From Biscogniauxia marginata (lineage: Eukaryota > Ascomycota > Sordariomycetes > Xylariales > Xylariaceae): a stretch of 64,000 nucleotides of DNA. Each line of letters starts with the position of its first letter. The first letter of the stretch is position 1. The DNA lies in contig MU404108.1 in the NCBI GenBank assembly GCA_022695795.1, positions 222,629 through 286,628 on the forward strand, given 5' to 3'. The notes beneath the pieces were generated by a model, which did no database searches, was not told the origin of the DNA, and saw only the letters and a list, made by a program, of their open reading frames with translations. A program made the position numbers and the translations under genes. This document shows, one piece after another, positions 1 to 11,495 of the stretch.

Positions 1-688
1 GGCGCGACACTCGTTCCTGCCCGAACTCCGGCATTTCGTCGCTACCTTTAAGCCTAAGGATGTCTGGCCAAATACTGTAGATATCTCCTGGATCGAGAGG
101 GGCCTTACTATCCGCCGCCTTTTCGGGGATTGCTGCTCAGGAGATCTGTTCGAACACGACCAACTTATAGAACGTATGGTTAAGGCCCAGTCGTCTCTGC
201 TGGGCGGAAAACATGAGGAGGATGACACGGATAGCCAACAGACAAATGCGACATCGACACCAACCCTGACGAGCCCTATCGTCCCCTCGATCGGTTCCTC
301 AAAGACGATCAGCGGCGGCCGTAAGGTTGGGGATAATGTATCCCCTGTTCCTCTCCCACTATCCACCGATATGCCTCAGATTCCACCACCAGGTTCATCA
401 GGTCAACGAAAAAAGCGCAACTACGACTCCTTCAAGGCAGATAGCAACAAAAACGCCAAAGTCGTCCAAGACGACGACGACGTCAGCACGGCGTCCGACA
501 CGGAAGATGACTCGCAAGCCTCCGCCCTATCGGTGCAGGCTTACGAAACAAGACAGCGGGCCTTCCGCGCCGCGTGCTCAAACGCCAGGGGAGAGTCGGG
601 CGCCTGGGCCGCGATCGGGCTCATATCCACCACAGACCACCATAGTTTCGTCGAGGAGGAGCTAGGAAGTAAAGAAGAAGGTACTTAA
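1..688 (+). CDS. SNM1/Artemis-type DNA repair metallo-beta-lactamase, C-terminal part (5' truncated)
   Basis: The reading frame is open from base 2 to a TAA at 686-688 and has no start inside the window, so only the C-terminal ~228 residues are present. The first residues (RHSFLPELRHFVATFKPKDV, then WPNTVD) match the conserved end of the DRMBL region of SNM1/Pso2/Artemis nucleases, where a His-Ser...PEL...F.PKDV.PNTV block follows the catalytic metallo-beta-lactamase/beta-CASP core. The following W-x-x-RGLTIRRLFG block is also typical. Members of this family process DNA ends or interstrand crosslinks in the nucleus. The remaining ~150 residues are Ser/Asp-rich and look disordered (an acidic DDDDVSTASDTEDDS stretch), as is usual for the tail. 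Family assignment is fairly secure; Artemis-like versus Pso2-like cannot be decided because the catalytic part is outside the window. Confidence 0.75.
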   Translation, partial: ARHSFLPELRHFVATFKPKDVWPNTVDISWIERGLTIRRLFGDCCSGDLFEHDQLIERMVKAQSSLLGGKHEEDDTDSQQTNATSTPTLTSPIVPSIGSSKTISGGRKVGDNVSPVPLPLSTDMPQIPPPGSSGQRKKRNYDSFKADSNKNAKVVQDDDDVSTASDTEDDSQASALSVQAYETRQRAFRAACSNARGESGAWAAIGLISTTDHHSFVEEELGSKEEGT

Positions 689-1254
689 GTGAAATACATA
701 ATTTACTAAACAGCTGTTATTCGGGAGTTTCCTTAAGGGTAAACGGATGATTGATTGGGGCAATGGGTTAGCGAGGAGGGATGGTGTACGGACGTGGAGT
801 ACATAACGTGGGCGCATTCTTAGCATGCATGTAATTCGGCGATGGCATTGGCGAACGGCGACATTATCAGGGGAAAACAGGCAACACAGGCATATGAGGG
901 GGGAGGGACATGACCATATCGAGATACTACCCCTAATCTTTTAGCAATTTTGCTTCCTTTTTTTTCGTACCTTAAATGCACATTCTGAAGTGCTCTGACC
1001 TAACCCGTATAATATGCTACCGCCGCTATGCATGCTTCGGATCCCATCCCGTTTCCATCATTCCGGCTGAGAAATTCTGCCTGCCTGTCCATACCAATTT
1101 TGTTTGTCTTGTTCTACTTCATGCTAATCGCCACGCTAGGCCTCTCTGCTACCTCGCCCCTAATTCATAGCAGCAAGCACATTACGAGGCCGTCCTCCCT
1201 TCGACCCCTTTCAATCATCATCATCATCCGCTCGGTTGATGCGGCGCATGCGCA
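689..1254. other. Intergenic, convergent 3' ends
   Basis: A 566-bp stretch between the ends of two convergent genes. I see a pyrimidine run near 950-965 and no supported gene; the short open frames here have no recognisable protein. Confidence 0.6.
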
Positions 1255-3294
1255 CTACGAGAGCCTCATCTGGACCTGGACTAGGATGACGCCGCCGCTG
1301 ACGTTACCCCCGTTGTCGAAGAGGTGCACGAGGCGGTACCCGCCGCGCAGGCGGTCGAGCCGGATGCAAGCCCAGGCAGCGAGGTCGTCGCGGCCGATCT
1401 CGTCGTCCTTGACGAGGAAGCGCACGAAGGCGAGCTCGGGGACCACGCCGGGCACGCACACGAACGTGAGCGGCTCGGCGCCGAAGTCCGGGTCCAACCC
1501 GCGCTGCGACTTGGTCTTGGCTTTGTACTCGCCCTCCTTTGCCTTGGTGCCCTCCTTCTGCGGCGTCAGGTGGCTGTGCGGGGGCTCTGTGTGCACCTCT
1601 ACCTTAACGTAAGGCCGGAACCCGCTCGCCTTGTCGTCTTCTTCGGGTAGGGGCAGGTTCTGCGCCGCATAGACGGTGATGCTGAGGTCGAGAGTCTGGT
1701 GCTGGATCGAAGGCGTCTCGAGGGCGGTCGTGATGGGCTGTTTCTCTACCTCGCTTCCCGCTCCTTGCTGTTGCGATTCCGAAATCTCGCCGATGACTTT
1801 TTTCCCGCGGTAGCCCTCTGGCTTGAGCACATACCCACCCGTGCCGGCGAACATGCCTTCGTTGAGCATCATACCTTCGTCCCACTTCTGCCAGTTGAGA
1901 GCGACGATCTGGATTCCCTTGCGCCAAAAGACAGGCGGGTCTAGGTTCGATGACCCGATTCGCATACCCGACGGATACGTCCGCATCAGGTACTGCCGGT
2001 TGTGCTCGAATAGGCGCGGCGCTTCGTTTTCGTGCACTTCAGCCACGCCGTTTTCAGACAGGGAGAAGATGTGTGTTGGCATTGTAGCCTCGGGCTGGGA
2101 GAGGGACTTGAATGATACACCGCGCGTATAAACTCCGAAGGCAGATAGCGCCTGAATGATCTTCGATGCCTTCTGGACCTTTTGTTGCGATGTGTTAGAA
2201 GCCTTTGAGTTCGGATCCGCCGCGGTGGGAGGCGGCAGTCGGTCGCTAGACTCTTCGTCGGCAGCGGACGTAGACGAATTGGGCGGTACATATTTTACCT
2301 TAACGAGGATTTTTCGACGTAACTGTCCCGGTGAGGGCAGTATATTGGCGTGGTTGGCGTTTTGCGGCGGTGACGATAGTACCAGACCCGCCCAGACTTC
2401 ATTCATGATGTTGACCATCGCTTCCTGCTGCTGGGGGCTACAGTGGACTTCGAGGCTGACGATCAGTGGTAGATCCGTAACTACAAAGGCATTGTCCCGG
2501 ATGGCCTCGCATACCTCGCGGAACGAGACTTCCTTCGTCAGGGTATAGCCATGAAGCACCCGGGGCTCAACAGCGAAGGCCTGCGGACTAGGCGTTTTCC
2601 TAGGCGGCGCACCCGTACCGGGATCAACGGATGTCTTCTCCCCTCCATCCGCCTTCGAATTGGAAGACTTTGCTACCTTCTTGCTCAAGCGGCTAGCTAG
2701 CGACCCGGGCAGCTTAGATACAAGCTTTTCCCTTTTGCTCGCCTTGTGGATAGCCTTCTTTTCTTTGGCTTCCTCGTCTTCGCTCTCTGAAGACTCGGAG
2801 GTCTCAGTGTCCGAATCATCGCCGTCCCAGACATCGATCTCGACACATCGACACCCCCGCAGTAGCACGTTTCTATACGCATCGGCATCTGAATCGCTGT
2901 TCAACTGATTGCCTGTTAAGTATGTGTTGTGGCTAGAACTGATATAGTAGCTCGATAGTGGCCATGTCAGGTCGGACTCTAGAGTCGGCTCCATGGCATT
3001 CGCCGCGGACGAGGTCATGTAGTCTAGGAACCCCTTGAAGTCGAGCTCCTCGCGGGCAGAGATGTCGGCGGACACGCGGTCCGACACCTTGTCCGCCTGG
3101 GAGCGGTGCAAGAAGTCGACCATCTGCTCCTTGTGCCATACGCTGGAGCCGGGACGGCACTGGGATTTGAATATCTTCTCCAGGTGTGCCATGATGACGG
3201 TGTTGAGCTCCTTGACGGTGCAGTCTCCAGGCCTGGCCAGGCCACCGCCGGCTTGGTGGGTCGGGTCCGACTCCTTTGTTGTCGCCTCCGCCAT
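1255..3294 (-). CDS. Phosphoinositide-specific phospholipase C (PI-PLC X, Y and C2 domains)
   Basis: Single-exon gene for 679 residues. It should hydrolyse PI(4,5)P2 to diacylglycerol and IP3 at the plasma membrane. Residues ~30-105 resemble the EF-hand-like region. The X domain starts near 112 with the catalytic SSHNTYLTGNQL block (His122) and the CVEIDVWDG block with Ca2+-ligand acidic residues. The second catalytic His is in RVLHGYTL (His248), followed by SLEVHCS. An ~85-residue highly charged Ser/Glu/Lys insert (157-243) separates the two halves of X. The Y domain runs from about 385 (SAFGVYTRGVSF) to ~510 and includes SLSENG, LMRTYPSGMRI and ALNWQ. A C2 domain follows (LDLSITVYAAQNLPLP to the end). 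No N-terminal PH domain is visible, so this is the short fungal PLC form. A long antisense frame is a shadow. Confidence 0.92.
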   Translation of the reverse strand: MAEATTKESDPTHQAGGGLARPGDCTVKELNTVIMAHLEKIFKSQCRPGSSVWHKEQMVDFLHRSQADKVSDRVSADISAREELDFKGFLDYMTSSAANAMEPTLESDLTWPLSSYYISSSHNTYLTGNQLNSDSDADAYRNVLLRGCRCVEIDVWDGDDSDTETSESSESEDEEAKEKKAIHKASKREKLVSKLPGSLASRLSKKVAKSSNSKADGGEKTSVDPGTGAPPRKTPSPQAFAVEPRVLHGYTLTKEVSFREVCEAIRDNAFVVTDLPLIVSLEVHCSPQQQEAMVNIMNEVWAGLVLSSPPQNANHANILPSPGQLRRKILVKVKYVPPNSSTSAADEESSDRLPPPTAADPNSKASNTSQQKVQKASKIIQALSAFGVYTRGVSFKSLSQPEATMPTHIFSLSENGVAEVHENEAPRLFEHNRQYLMRTYPSGMRIGSSNLDPPVFWRKGIQIVALNWQKWDEGMMLNEGMFAGTGGYVLKPEGYRGKKVIGEISESQQQGAGSEVEKQPITTALETPSIQHQTLDLSITVYAAQNLPLPEEDDKASGFRPYVKVEVHTEPPHSHLTPQKEGTKAKEGEYKAKTKSQRGLDPDFGAEPLTFVCVPGVVPELAFVRFLVKDDEIGRDDLAAWACIRLDRLRGGYRLVHLFDNGGNVSGGVILVQVQMRLS

Positions 3295-5329
3295 ACTTGC
3301 TAGCCGCTCTTGAGATAGTGGAGGTACCTGGATTGTAGGTAAAGTAGAGAATAACTGTATGGGTGTGTAGGTGTGTAGATATGTGTATGGTTAAGTTGAT
3401 AGCTTTAAGGAGAGAGCGTTAAACTTCAGAACGTTATACAGCCCCAAAAGATGATCTTGCCTACCGGAGCATGCGATACAGTAACTGTGACGTCTAGAGC
3501 GTCGTTTAGTCGGTCCCCACCGCAGCCAAGACAGGTTCAGTGATTCAGATTCAAGCCCAAACGGCCAGGTTAGCCCAAGCTAGCGGGTCAGAGACGAGCT
3601 CCGCTGATTTGTTGATCGAACCTCGGTCCAGACCACAGCGGACAACAAAGAGGTCGATGATGTGAGTGAAACGGGTGACACCAACAGGTTTTTTAGGGGG
3701 GTTTGCAGATTTTTGATGTTAGCGATGCAGCAAGTTGTTGTTTGACGATGCACGATGAACGGTCCTTGCGTCATCTGCTTATCGCGAATCCGTGTCTCTT
3801 ATAAGCACTGAGTCTCCTACGCGATATGCAGTAAACCCCTTTAGCACCAGCCACGGAGACAGCCTCATCTACGCCCACCAAGGTTCGGACTTACATGTAC
3901 CTTAGGTATCTACTTACCAAGTGAGGAATGAACCTACGCTGCTTTTTATTAGTGTCCGTGATAACCAATACATCTCAAAAGAAAAGGGGGCGTGGATTCA
4001 TTAATCAACAGCTAGTGCCCAAAACCGGTCCATGCAATGATATTCGCTCGATCCACGACTATTGTACCTAGGTGAAAAGGGGGGATTAAGTGGGCAAGAT
4101 ACTATGTGTTGTTATTGATGCAGGTATTCTGTCTGACACGCTCCTTTTCTAAACTAGAAACCATTCCCATTTATATTAGTTTAATTATCAATATCCCAGA
4201 AATGCATCAACTATAGGAACATAGAAGCTCTTAATCATAGTCTTTAGAGAAGGTCAATTATTTTGTACTTAATATAAGGAATTGTATTCGTCATATGTAG
4301 GTAGGTACACATATAATTGTAACTATTGGAGTCAAAGTACTTCTCAGTCTTCGATTATCTTCATCAGCAGAATACACTCCTTCGGCTGACTTGTTGAGGC
4401 ATATCGATTACTAGGACAAGAAAGAAAGGCATGGTGAGTAATTACGTATGATTAATTGGTTGACAGGGCCGTAACAAGACCAAACTGTACTTAAAATCAT
4501 ATTTCCAGGACAAAATCCACCAACATAGATATATAAACTTGAATGGTGTAAGAGGAATGAATAGAAGTGGATGATAATGATAATGGAAGTTAACGAATAA
4601 TTACTAGAGAAGTTGGGTAGCCTCTATGTACCCTATGGAAAGTGATAATCCAATCACGGGCTGCAATAGTCACCTACTCCCTCACCTACCAAGAGCATAC
4701 CTACTACCTCGAGAAGCTTCGATAGTGATTGATATAAGGCCCGCAATATTTGCCCAATTTTAAACCATTTAACGTGTTCAGCGTCGTGACCTTCCTTTTT
4801 TCTTTCTCTTAAATTCTTCTTTTCACCTGTCGTCTCCCCTTAGACACCAGGTTCACACATTTGCGTAGTATCACGTCGACCTTTGCAGCCACACGGTAGA
4901 TAAGATTCGTTATGCAAATTTGCGAAAATAGTGACTGGAGTAAACTCTTGCGTCTCCGAGATCCAGAAGGTATGGTACTATTTAGAACGAATAGCCTTAA
5001 ACAATAAATAAAATCTGTAGTCATTGCGCGTCAGAGCGATTGAAACAATAAAGTTTATGAATAGCTTGGTTTTACATATAATTTAACCATACTTCGTTGC
5101 CAAACTTACCACGTACGGCGTATCCTGCGCTGAACCACCATAAAGCTAAAGTCAGGGGTATCTCCGATACAATGAAATATACCCTAAGAGAGATCACTTG
5201 TAGACGCACCAAAGACTTGATGGAAATATTCTCACCAGTACTCTCGAGATTTCTTGACGGGACCCATTGCCATCAACTACAGAACATCCCAATCACTTTC
5301 CAAAGAGACCTCATAGGACGAAACGCAAG
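3295..5329. other. AT-rich intergenic region, divergent promoters
   Basis: Roughly 2 kb between the divergent PLC and the next hypothetical gene. It holds several copies of the short TAGGTAC/CTACCTA-type words that are scattered through intergenic DNA of this window (near 3900, 4066, 4300, 4690). A small open frame starts with ATG at 5172 (about 84 codons) but has no recognisable product and overlaps the next gene in another frame. I see no convincing gene. Confidence 0.5.
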
Positions 5330-6685
5330 ATGCCTGAACCATTACAAAAAGCTCTTCTGCGCTGTGCCATCCGTAGACGGATCTACTCAATGGCCCAGTT
5401 GCAAAACTTTATGTTTTACCATTTAGACCTCCTTGCGTGCGGTAGCTGGGAAACGAGAGAAGACTACCCTCGGATTCGGAGATTCTACCTGGATATTCTA
5501 GGAATATCGGTCGACTATCTGCGAGGGAAAATGTGGACGAAAAGCTTAGAGGATCTTGACCGTGACTCGTTTGATGAACGTATTATGGGAAAGTCTGGCC
5601 TAAAGATACGCAACTCGATACCGAAAGCGAACACTGGCCAGGGAGTACGCACTACTACCGAGACAAACCCCTTACCAGGAACAGAGAATACGGACCTTGA
5701 AGAATCCAATATGATGAACTTATTCGGCATTACAAGTCCTCATGAACCAGTAGAGCATACGAAAGTTTTCACCCCTTCTGATGGATTGGTCACTAGCAGC
5801 TCCTCATCGACTCCAATATTTCAACCTGATGAAGAAGTTGAATCCGAGAGACAAAACGATTCGATTAGATCCTGGACATCTCAGTCAAAAGGCGCGGAAG
5901 GCGACAAGACATCTAAAGATGAATCACTAGACGAAATCAATTGAGACAGATCAACCACATACGTTACCTTCCCACCAACACCACTTGAATCACGACAATT
6001 GCTTTCGTGGGCCGACGACGTTGACGATGTAATAGAGAATGGGGAGCTTACATCATCCACCACTGAGAGAAGTGCTCAGGAAGATATGCCCATATCTACC
6101 CCCTCTTCACGAATTAATCAAGAACCATCAAAACCACTAATATCCGACTCCTCTATGTATGGGGGAGACATACCCTCAGAGGCATCAAGGCTACAAGATG
6201 CCGTGAACAGCTTGTCAGACGAGCGCCCGTCAACATATAACGATGATGATGACGAGTCAGCAGATCCCTGGGGATCAGAATCGACATCGAGTACCGATAC
6301 CAGCTCCACAGAGAGCAATCCGTGGTACGACGTTGAGGAAGTCGAACAACAATGGCGAGCGGTAGTAATTAATGAGGCACAGCGCACAAATACGGGAGAG
6401 AGATATTCCCAACAGGAGGACGAGGCAGATCCCCTGCTGGATACGTGGCACGAGGAGGCGGAATGGCGGTGGTGGCAGCAAGAGGGTAGCTTCCTCGTCA
6501 TGCTGGCCAAGCACAGCTACACGGATAAATTCCAGAACGCTAGACAGGCTTATCCGGCGGATCCCTGGGACATTTCCGACAAAACGGAGGAGTTTAAGGA
6601 GCAGATATGTGGTGACGAAGGAACGGGAAGAGGATCTCAAAAGACCGGTAGCCCACTGACGGAGTGCGTCACGATCGAATATTGA
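5330..6685 (+). CDS. Hypothetical acidic, largely disordered protein (one predicted intron)
   Basis: I do not recognise this protein. One frame stays open from 5258 to the TGA at 6683-6685 except for a single TGA at 5942-5944. The first ATG is at 5330. A possible GT-AG intron 5884-5949 (66 nt, GTCAAA...GACAG) removes the TGA and keeps the frame, joining ...RSWTSQ to STTYVTFPPTPLESRQ and giving about 429 residues. The donor is weak, so the alternative is a nonsense mutation or sequence error. The N-terminal ~60 residues look folded and helical (MAQLQNFMFYHLDLLACGSW). The rest is Ser/Thr/Asp/Glu-rich and carries several short DPW/NPW/DTW motifs (SADPWGSES, SNPWYDVEE, LLDTWHEE, PADPWDIS). The continuous frame supports one gene, but the start could lie in an unseen upstream exon. 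Confidence 0.5.
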
Positions 6686-6907
6686 TAGGAATGATAAAGC
6701 ATGAAGAAAATTTGAGATGGGAACTTGATAGTGGATTATATTGACAGTAGTTACAGCCCAATCAGTCCCGAACGGCTATCGTAAACTTAGACATTACGAA
6801 CAACGATGAATCCACCCCCCTCGTCTTGTCCTTTAATTATAAAAAATATATCCCTTAACTCCACAATGCATGCATGTGATTATTTGCTTCCCAACTCCGA
6901 CCCGGGA
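6686..6907. other. Short convergent 3' interval
   Basis: 222 bp between two convergent stop codons; AT-rich, with no gene seen. Confidence 0.5.
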
Positions 6908-7351
6908 TTAGACAGCGATGTTTGACACGGCCCAGCTCTGGTCCGGCGTGACTACGTTGCCGCCCTCGAGCTGCTTGTCGGTGTACGAGGGCCAGGCGAT
7001 TAGCTTGCGGCCCTGGTCGACGACGGCTAGCACCGTGAAGCCGTTGCCCTCGCCGAACTGGCCGTCCCAGCCGGTGCTGATCGTGTAGGGGCCGCAGACG
7101 TGCCCGCTGCTGTCGGTCCGGCTGGCCGGTGAGCCGGTCACGGTGAAGGAGCAGGGAGTCACCGGCTCGGTCTGTGTGTTGATGCCGAATGACCAGGTGG
7201 CGCTGGTGTCGTCGGCGTTGACCTCGCGCTTGATCCCCTCGATCGTCCACTGAGGTACTGCGGCCGTCATGCTTTTGGCTTCTGAGGTCGGGGCTGCGAG
7301 CGAAGCGGCGGCGGCGGAGAGGAGGGCGAAGATGGTAGTAGTGAACTTCAT
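6908..7351 (-). CDS. Small secreted protein (effector-like)
   Basis: Single-exon gene for 147 residues. The N-terminus is a classical signal peptide (MKFTTTIFALLSAAAASLA, cleavage probably before APTSEA), so the mature protein is ~128 residues and secreted. It has only two cysteines, in TPCSFTV and HVCGPYTIS, which can form one disulfide. The core (VPQWTIEGIKR, TWSFGINTQTE, STGWDGQFGEGNGFTVLAVVD, LIAWPSYTDKQL, VTPDQSWAVSNI) matches a widespread Sordariomycete family of small secreted proteins of unknown function. Some relatives are expressed on hosts, but nothing here shows a role. The gene has high GC at third positions, and longer shadow frames overlap it. Confidence 0.8.
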   Translation of the reverse strand: MKFTTTIFALLSAAAASLAAPTSEAKSMTAAVPQWTIEGIKREVNADDTSATWSFGINTQTEPVTPCSFTVTGSPASRTDSSGHVCGPYTISTGWDGQFGEGNGFTVLAVVDQGRKLIAWPSYTDKQLEGGNVVTPDQSWAVSNIAV

Positions 7352-9715
7352 TTAGCTGGTTGCGATGTTCGCTATGATTTTTTAAGATAAGTGATGAAGA
7401 TTATAAATTAGACTATTATGTGATTATATCTTGAGATCTAATGCTGTAGATGATGATGATGATGATAAGATGAGGAAATTAAGAACCTAAAACTTGAGAA
7501 CTGAAGTCATATATATATCCATTGAGAAGGATTCCTTCGTAGCCGGCTTGTCATTCTGTCAGGTCAGGGTGTAACGTTTGCATCTGCCCATAGAGTCCCG
7601 ACCGCGTGCTTGTAGCTGCAGTCTCTAGGATCTCGTACCATTGCGGTTGTTTTCATTACCGCATCAATATAGCCGTATCGAGGAATCACGAGTTGTCACG
7701 TTCTCATGACTATTGTACGTTGGCTCGTGCTCCCATACGAGCTCGAGTGAGATTGGACACGGTTGGGGCTCAGCTCGTATTCACCGTTGCCGAAGCTAAA
7801 AATGGAATAGGACGCCGCACCGGCTATACAAGCCCTACGCTTCCCCGGGTTCCGCATTGGGCTCGAATCTCGGCGGGATCGGGGGCGAAACGTTGCGTTG
7901 CGATCCTCGATTAAGCTTCTTTCCACGCACACATGATCCGCGCTGGTCTCCAATAATAAGCACATCTCTGAACCAGTCTTAACACCGGAATAGGCCTAAA
8001 GCATCTCGGGGGCCGTCAGCCAATGGTAAATATTCCTTCCGCTAGTGCTATGGGCCAAGGTGAGATGCTGACATGGAATCTTTCTAGGTTAGTGTACTGC
8101 ATGAGTGACCAATCGAAACAGGGGGGTTGATATTCTAGAAGAGACCTTCGTATCCGTGGGGATATTTGCCCATAAGCACACGCTGTAATATGAGATCCTA
8201 GTTCTAGCATCTGTATTACTCGTTCGCACTACTCTGCATCGAACTCCGTCGGTAGCGACCTCACTGAATTCCAGGATATATCATCATGACTACCAAATAC
8301 TCACCGCCTGTACAGTTACGTAGACGATTACTCTATGGTAATCGGAATGGTAATGATACTAGCAAGGGTGGTGGTGTTATTGGCACGGACTGCTATTTCT
8401 CTTACTCCTCCGATCTTAAACCCGTGACAATGTGCCCTTTGTCGCCAAGTTCCGAAAACTGACACACATAGAAAAAACCTTGAGGTTTCTCTGAAAGGTC
8501 CAGGGAACTGAAACTTGAATGTGTATCCGAGGTCCCACAGACCGTAAGCATATATTGCAACAATCAGCACGCCGTCATTTGACCTCACCAAATTCTTAGT
8601 TCCCTGGAAAGAAAAGCCTAGCGCTTCGGCTTTACTTGCTGGAACTGCTGCGTCCCTATGCAAATATCTTATTTCGTCTGTCTACCTAATATAGTATAAA
8701 TTTGCTGACGTTCGTCTGTTGTGTGCTCTTGGATTTGGGTGAAACCTGGTCCACGACCAACGATTGAACTCATATACTACTTATACTGCAGAATATGGTC
8801 GCGAATTTCTGAAGATTGGTCCTCATCGTGTCCCATCAGTAGCTCAGGGTGACGTAGTGTAATAGGGCACGTCTGCAAAGTCTGATATTGCTGTATCTCG
8901 TCTAGTTAAGATAGACGGCGAATGTCACTGGGCATTGAGATAATATCGAACTATGCAATCCTTTTATGAAAGTGACTCGTTAAGGTTCTTCGAGTGGTCA
9001 TATTTGCCAAGAAGTCACTCTTGCTAGGGTGCCATCTAGGAGATATTGCAAAATCTTTTGGTTCAAATATTACATTGTGGGAAACATATGCGAAGAATGT
9101 AGTCCCGTGAGCCTTTTTCGTATATCGTGCGCTGCATGTTAACTCAGATACCGATTTTTAGAGCCGCATTTGTATATAGGTAACTCAACTTACCCTAATA
9201 ACAAAAGGTCGATGAAAACTGGTTTGGCGCTGTTAGGATCGACTAAAGATCTTATTATATGTGACTTCTACTTACTTGAACTTGCAAACAGGGAGTATAA
9301 GAATTGTAACGAAAATATGCTGGGGTTAATTAAGGGATAGGGTCATGTTCGGTGGGAACACATCACTAATACTATAGTTCGAGACTCTTGATGCTGGTGT
9401 AGTAGACTTAGAACTAAATATAGATACTGGCCTTGGGGACATTAGAATTCCATTTCATCGCCATAGACAATATCGATTTTATCTTATACTAATAGTACTA
9501 AAGAGTGTATGAGTTTTAGCTACAATCACCACAAACCTATAACGAGTGTGATTCTCTACGGCGTATAAAGTGAACCATCAAGCACCATCATCCAAAGAAA
9601 AGAATTTCATCTCTCCCTCTATTTCATTATCCTCGACCCAATGACATTTCGATTTGGCAAAGGGATCTTTGCGGCTGGGATATCGGAAATAGGTTCAGGA
9701 GCTTAGGTACCTAGT
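7352..9715. other. Long AT-rich intergenic region
   Basis: About 2.4 kb without a supportable gene. Near 7453-7466 there is a short (GAT)n run in the leader or promoter of the small secreted protein. Several frames of 60-110 codons occur on both strands (e.g. 7606-7914, 8328-8663), but none has a recognisable protein, a sensible start context or splice continuation. It may contain decayed sequence; I cannot identify a mobile element. Confidence 0.5.
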
Positions 9716-11495
9716 TTAGAGCTCAGTTGGGCGCAATCGAAAGTACTTCAAGATGCCGAGTTCCTTCCAGCGGCTAATAGGACCCTCAATGGTCTTCTCA
9801 TTGGTGGAACCTGCCACGGAAGTCTTGGGGATCTCGCCGGACGACTTTCCTCCTGGTCGGATCTCCGGCTCGACAAAGGCTGACCCAGTGACACGTAGCA
9901 CTTGGCCCTTGGCGTCGATAGCTTCGGCGGAGACGGCCGAGACATAAGCACTCGGGATCAATAGCGACGTCTCGAACGAAGTTCGCTCAACCTCGCCGAG
10001 GAATTTCTTTGAGCCGTACTTGTCCGTCAGTGCGTAGAAGCGCCACGCCTTCGTCTCGGTATCGCCGTTCCAGCTTACGTAGACAGTCGTACCTTCGTCA
10101 TTCTCGAGAGCCACGATAGCAGGCTCCTCGTTCGGCAGACCAGTCCAGTTATAACGGAAACCGCGGTAATTCTCAACACCAAGGGCAAGATCACCGGAAT
10201 CAACGTAGGCGTGGAATATCGGGGTGCCGTCAGGCAGGTACTCAGTCAAAGCGCCCTCCGAGCCCCAATTAACGAGGACATTACCGTTGGGAAGAAGTCG
10301 AGTGGATCCTTGAGACTTGGAGAGGAGGCCATCGGGTGGGAAGAAGCCTTGAACAAGTTCGGCCTCCCAGGAGGTTGTCTTCACCTTGATAATCTTGCCG
10401 CTGCTGGTTGGCGCTGTGTGGACCTCGGAGCCTCCGCTGTGTTCAGTTCCGTGGGCACTGTTGTCATATAGGCTGATAATCTCAACATCATCGTACTGAC
10501 TGAGGAATCGAGCATCGTGCTGAAAGCAGAATTCGGTGTCCTTGGGGACCTTGAAGGAGCTGGCCTTTCCGTTGAGTTTCCAGATGATGCTTCCATCGGT
10601 ACCATTTATCTTGTGAACACTGCAGGCGTCACGGGCCGATATTAGATAGTTACCATCGGCATCCTTGTCAACACTGTTAATGTGGAAATAATCCCATGCA
10701 TCAGAGCTGTTATAACCAGAGCCGGCCTGGCCAGGATTGATGGGAAGGATTGCCTCTAAGCGATTGTGAGCTTTCTAATAATACGGTTGTGAGATAGCGT
10801 GCGCTTACCATCAGGAGTAACCCAGTCCAAACTAGCCCACTCAAAGAGTAGTTCACCAGTAGCGATGTCAAGTTCTAAAATCGTATTAGTAACAACCATT
10901 TGCCGTTCTCTAGATATTATTGCTCACCTTGGATGATAGCATTGACTATCCACTGCTGCTCAGGACTGGCGCCCCAAGCGGTCAAATCCCGAGCAACAGG
11001 TTGGTAAATCTGGATCAAGCCTGTTTCTTCATTGACAATGTGAAACTCATGCTTGTCGATCAATTTGTGATTACCACCGCGAAGCTCACGGATAGTCTCA
11101 TAATGCTGGTCTAAGAAGGTGATGTGGCCGTGGCCGTGACCGTACCCGGCATTGTGGTCGCCTTCAAAGCTAAAGAGAATATCCTTTCCCTTCCAGCGAC
11201 CTGCTTGGAAGTTGGTCGACCAGATGGAGTAGATGCCATAGCCGTCCCAGACTAAATCGCCATCATCGCGGAAGATGTATGGCCCAGCCTGTCTGGGGCC
11301 ATGCTGCTCCGTTGGCGTGTCAGGGTAGCCTGCAAATGGTGCGATGAATAAATAGCCCTTCTCGACATCTTTCGTCGCTGGGATGGTAATGTTTAAAATG
11401 GGTGGTGCAAGGTCCGACCGGGACTTATACTGCCAGTCGGCGGCAGCCAACTGAGCGAGAGCTGATACCGCTCCAAGGTAAACTACGGACTTCAT
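9716..11495 (-). CDS. Secreted arylsulfotransferase (ASST) family protein
   Basis: Three exons, 11495-10928, 10874-10809 and 10755-9716, give 557 residues. Both introns have clean GTGAGC/GTAAGC donors and TAG acceptors, and the frame is continuous. I chose the ATG at 11495 because it begins a signal peptide (MKSVVYLGAVSALAQLAAA), placing the protein in the secretory pathway. The body matches fungal arylsulfotransferase-domain proteins: KGYLFIAPFAGYP, GPYIFRDDGDLVWDG, HGHGHITFLDQHYE, KHEFHIVNEETGLIQIYQ, then FEWASLDWVTPDEA, DAWDYFHINSVDKDADGNYLIS, CFQHDARFL, GSTRLLPNGNVLVNWGSEG and FRYNWTGLPNEEPAI. These repeats build a beta-propeller with conserved His residues. Bacterial relatives move sulfate between phenols; the role of fungal members is not established. 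No gene neighbour hints at a pathway. Confidence 0.85.

Noticed and set aside
3255..3275. Match to the cluster element inside the PLC coding sequence
   Set aside because: Only 8 of 10 bases match and it lies in GC-rich coding sequence; a similar partial match is near 28070.
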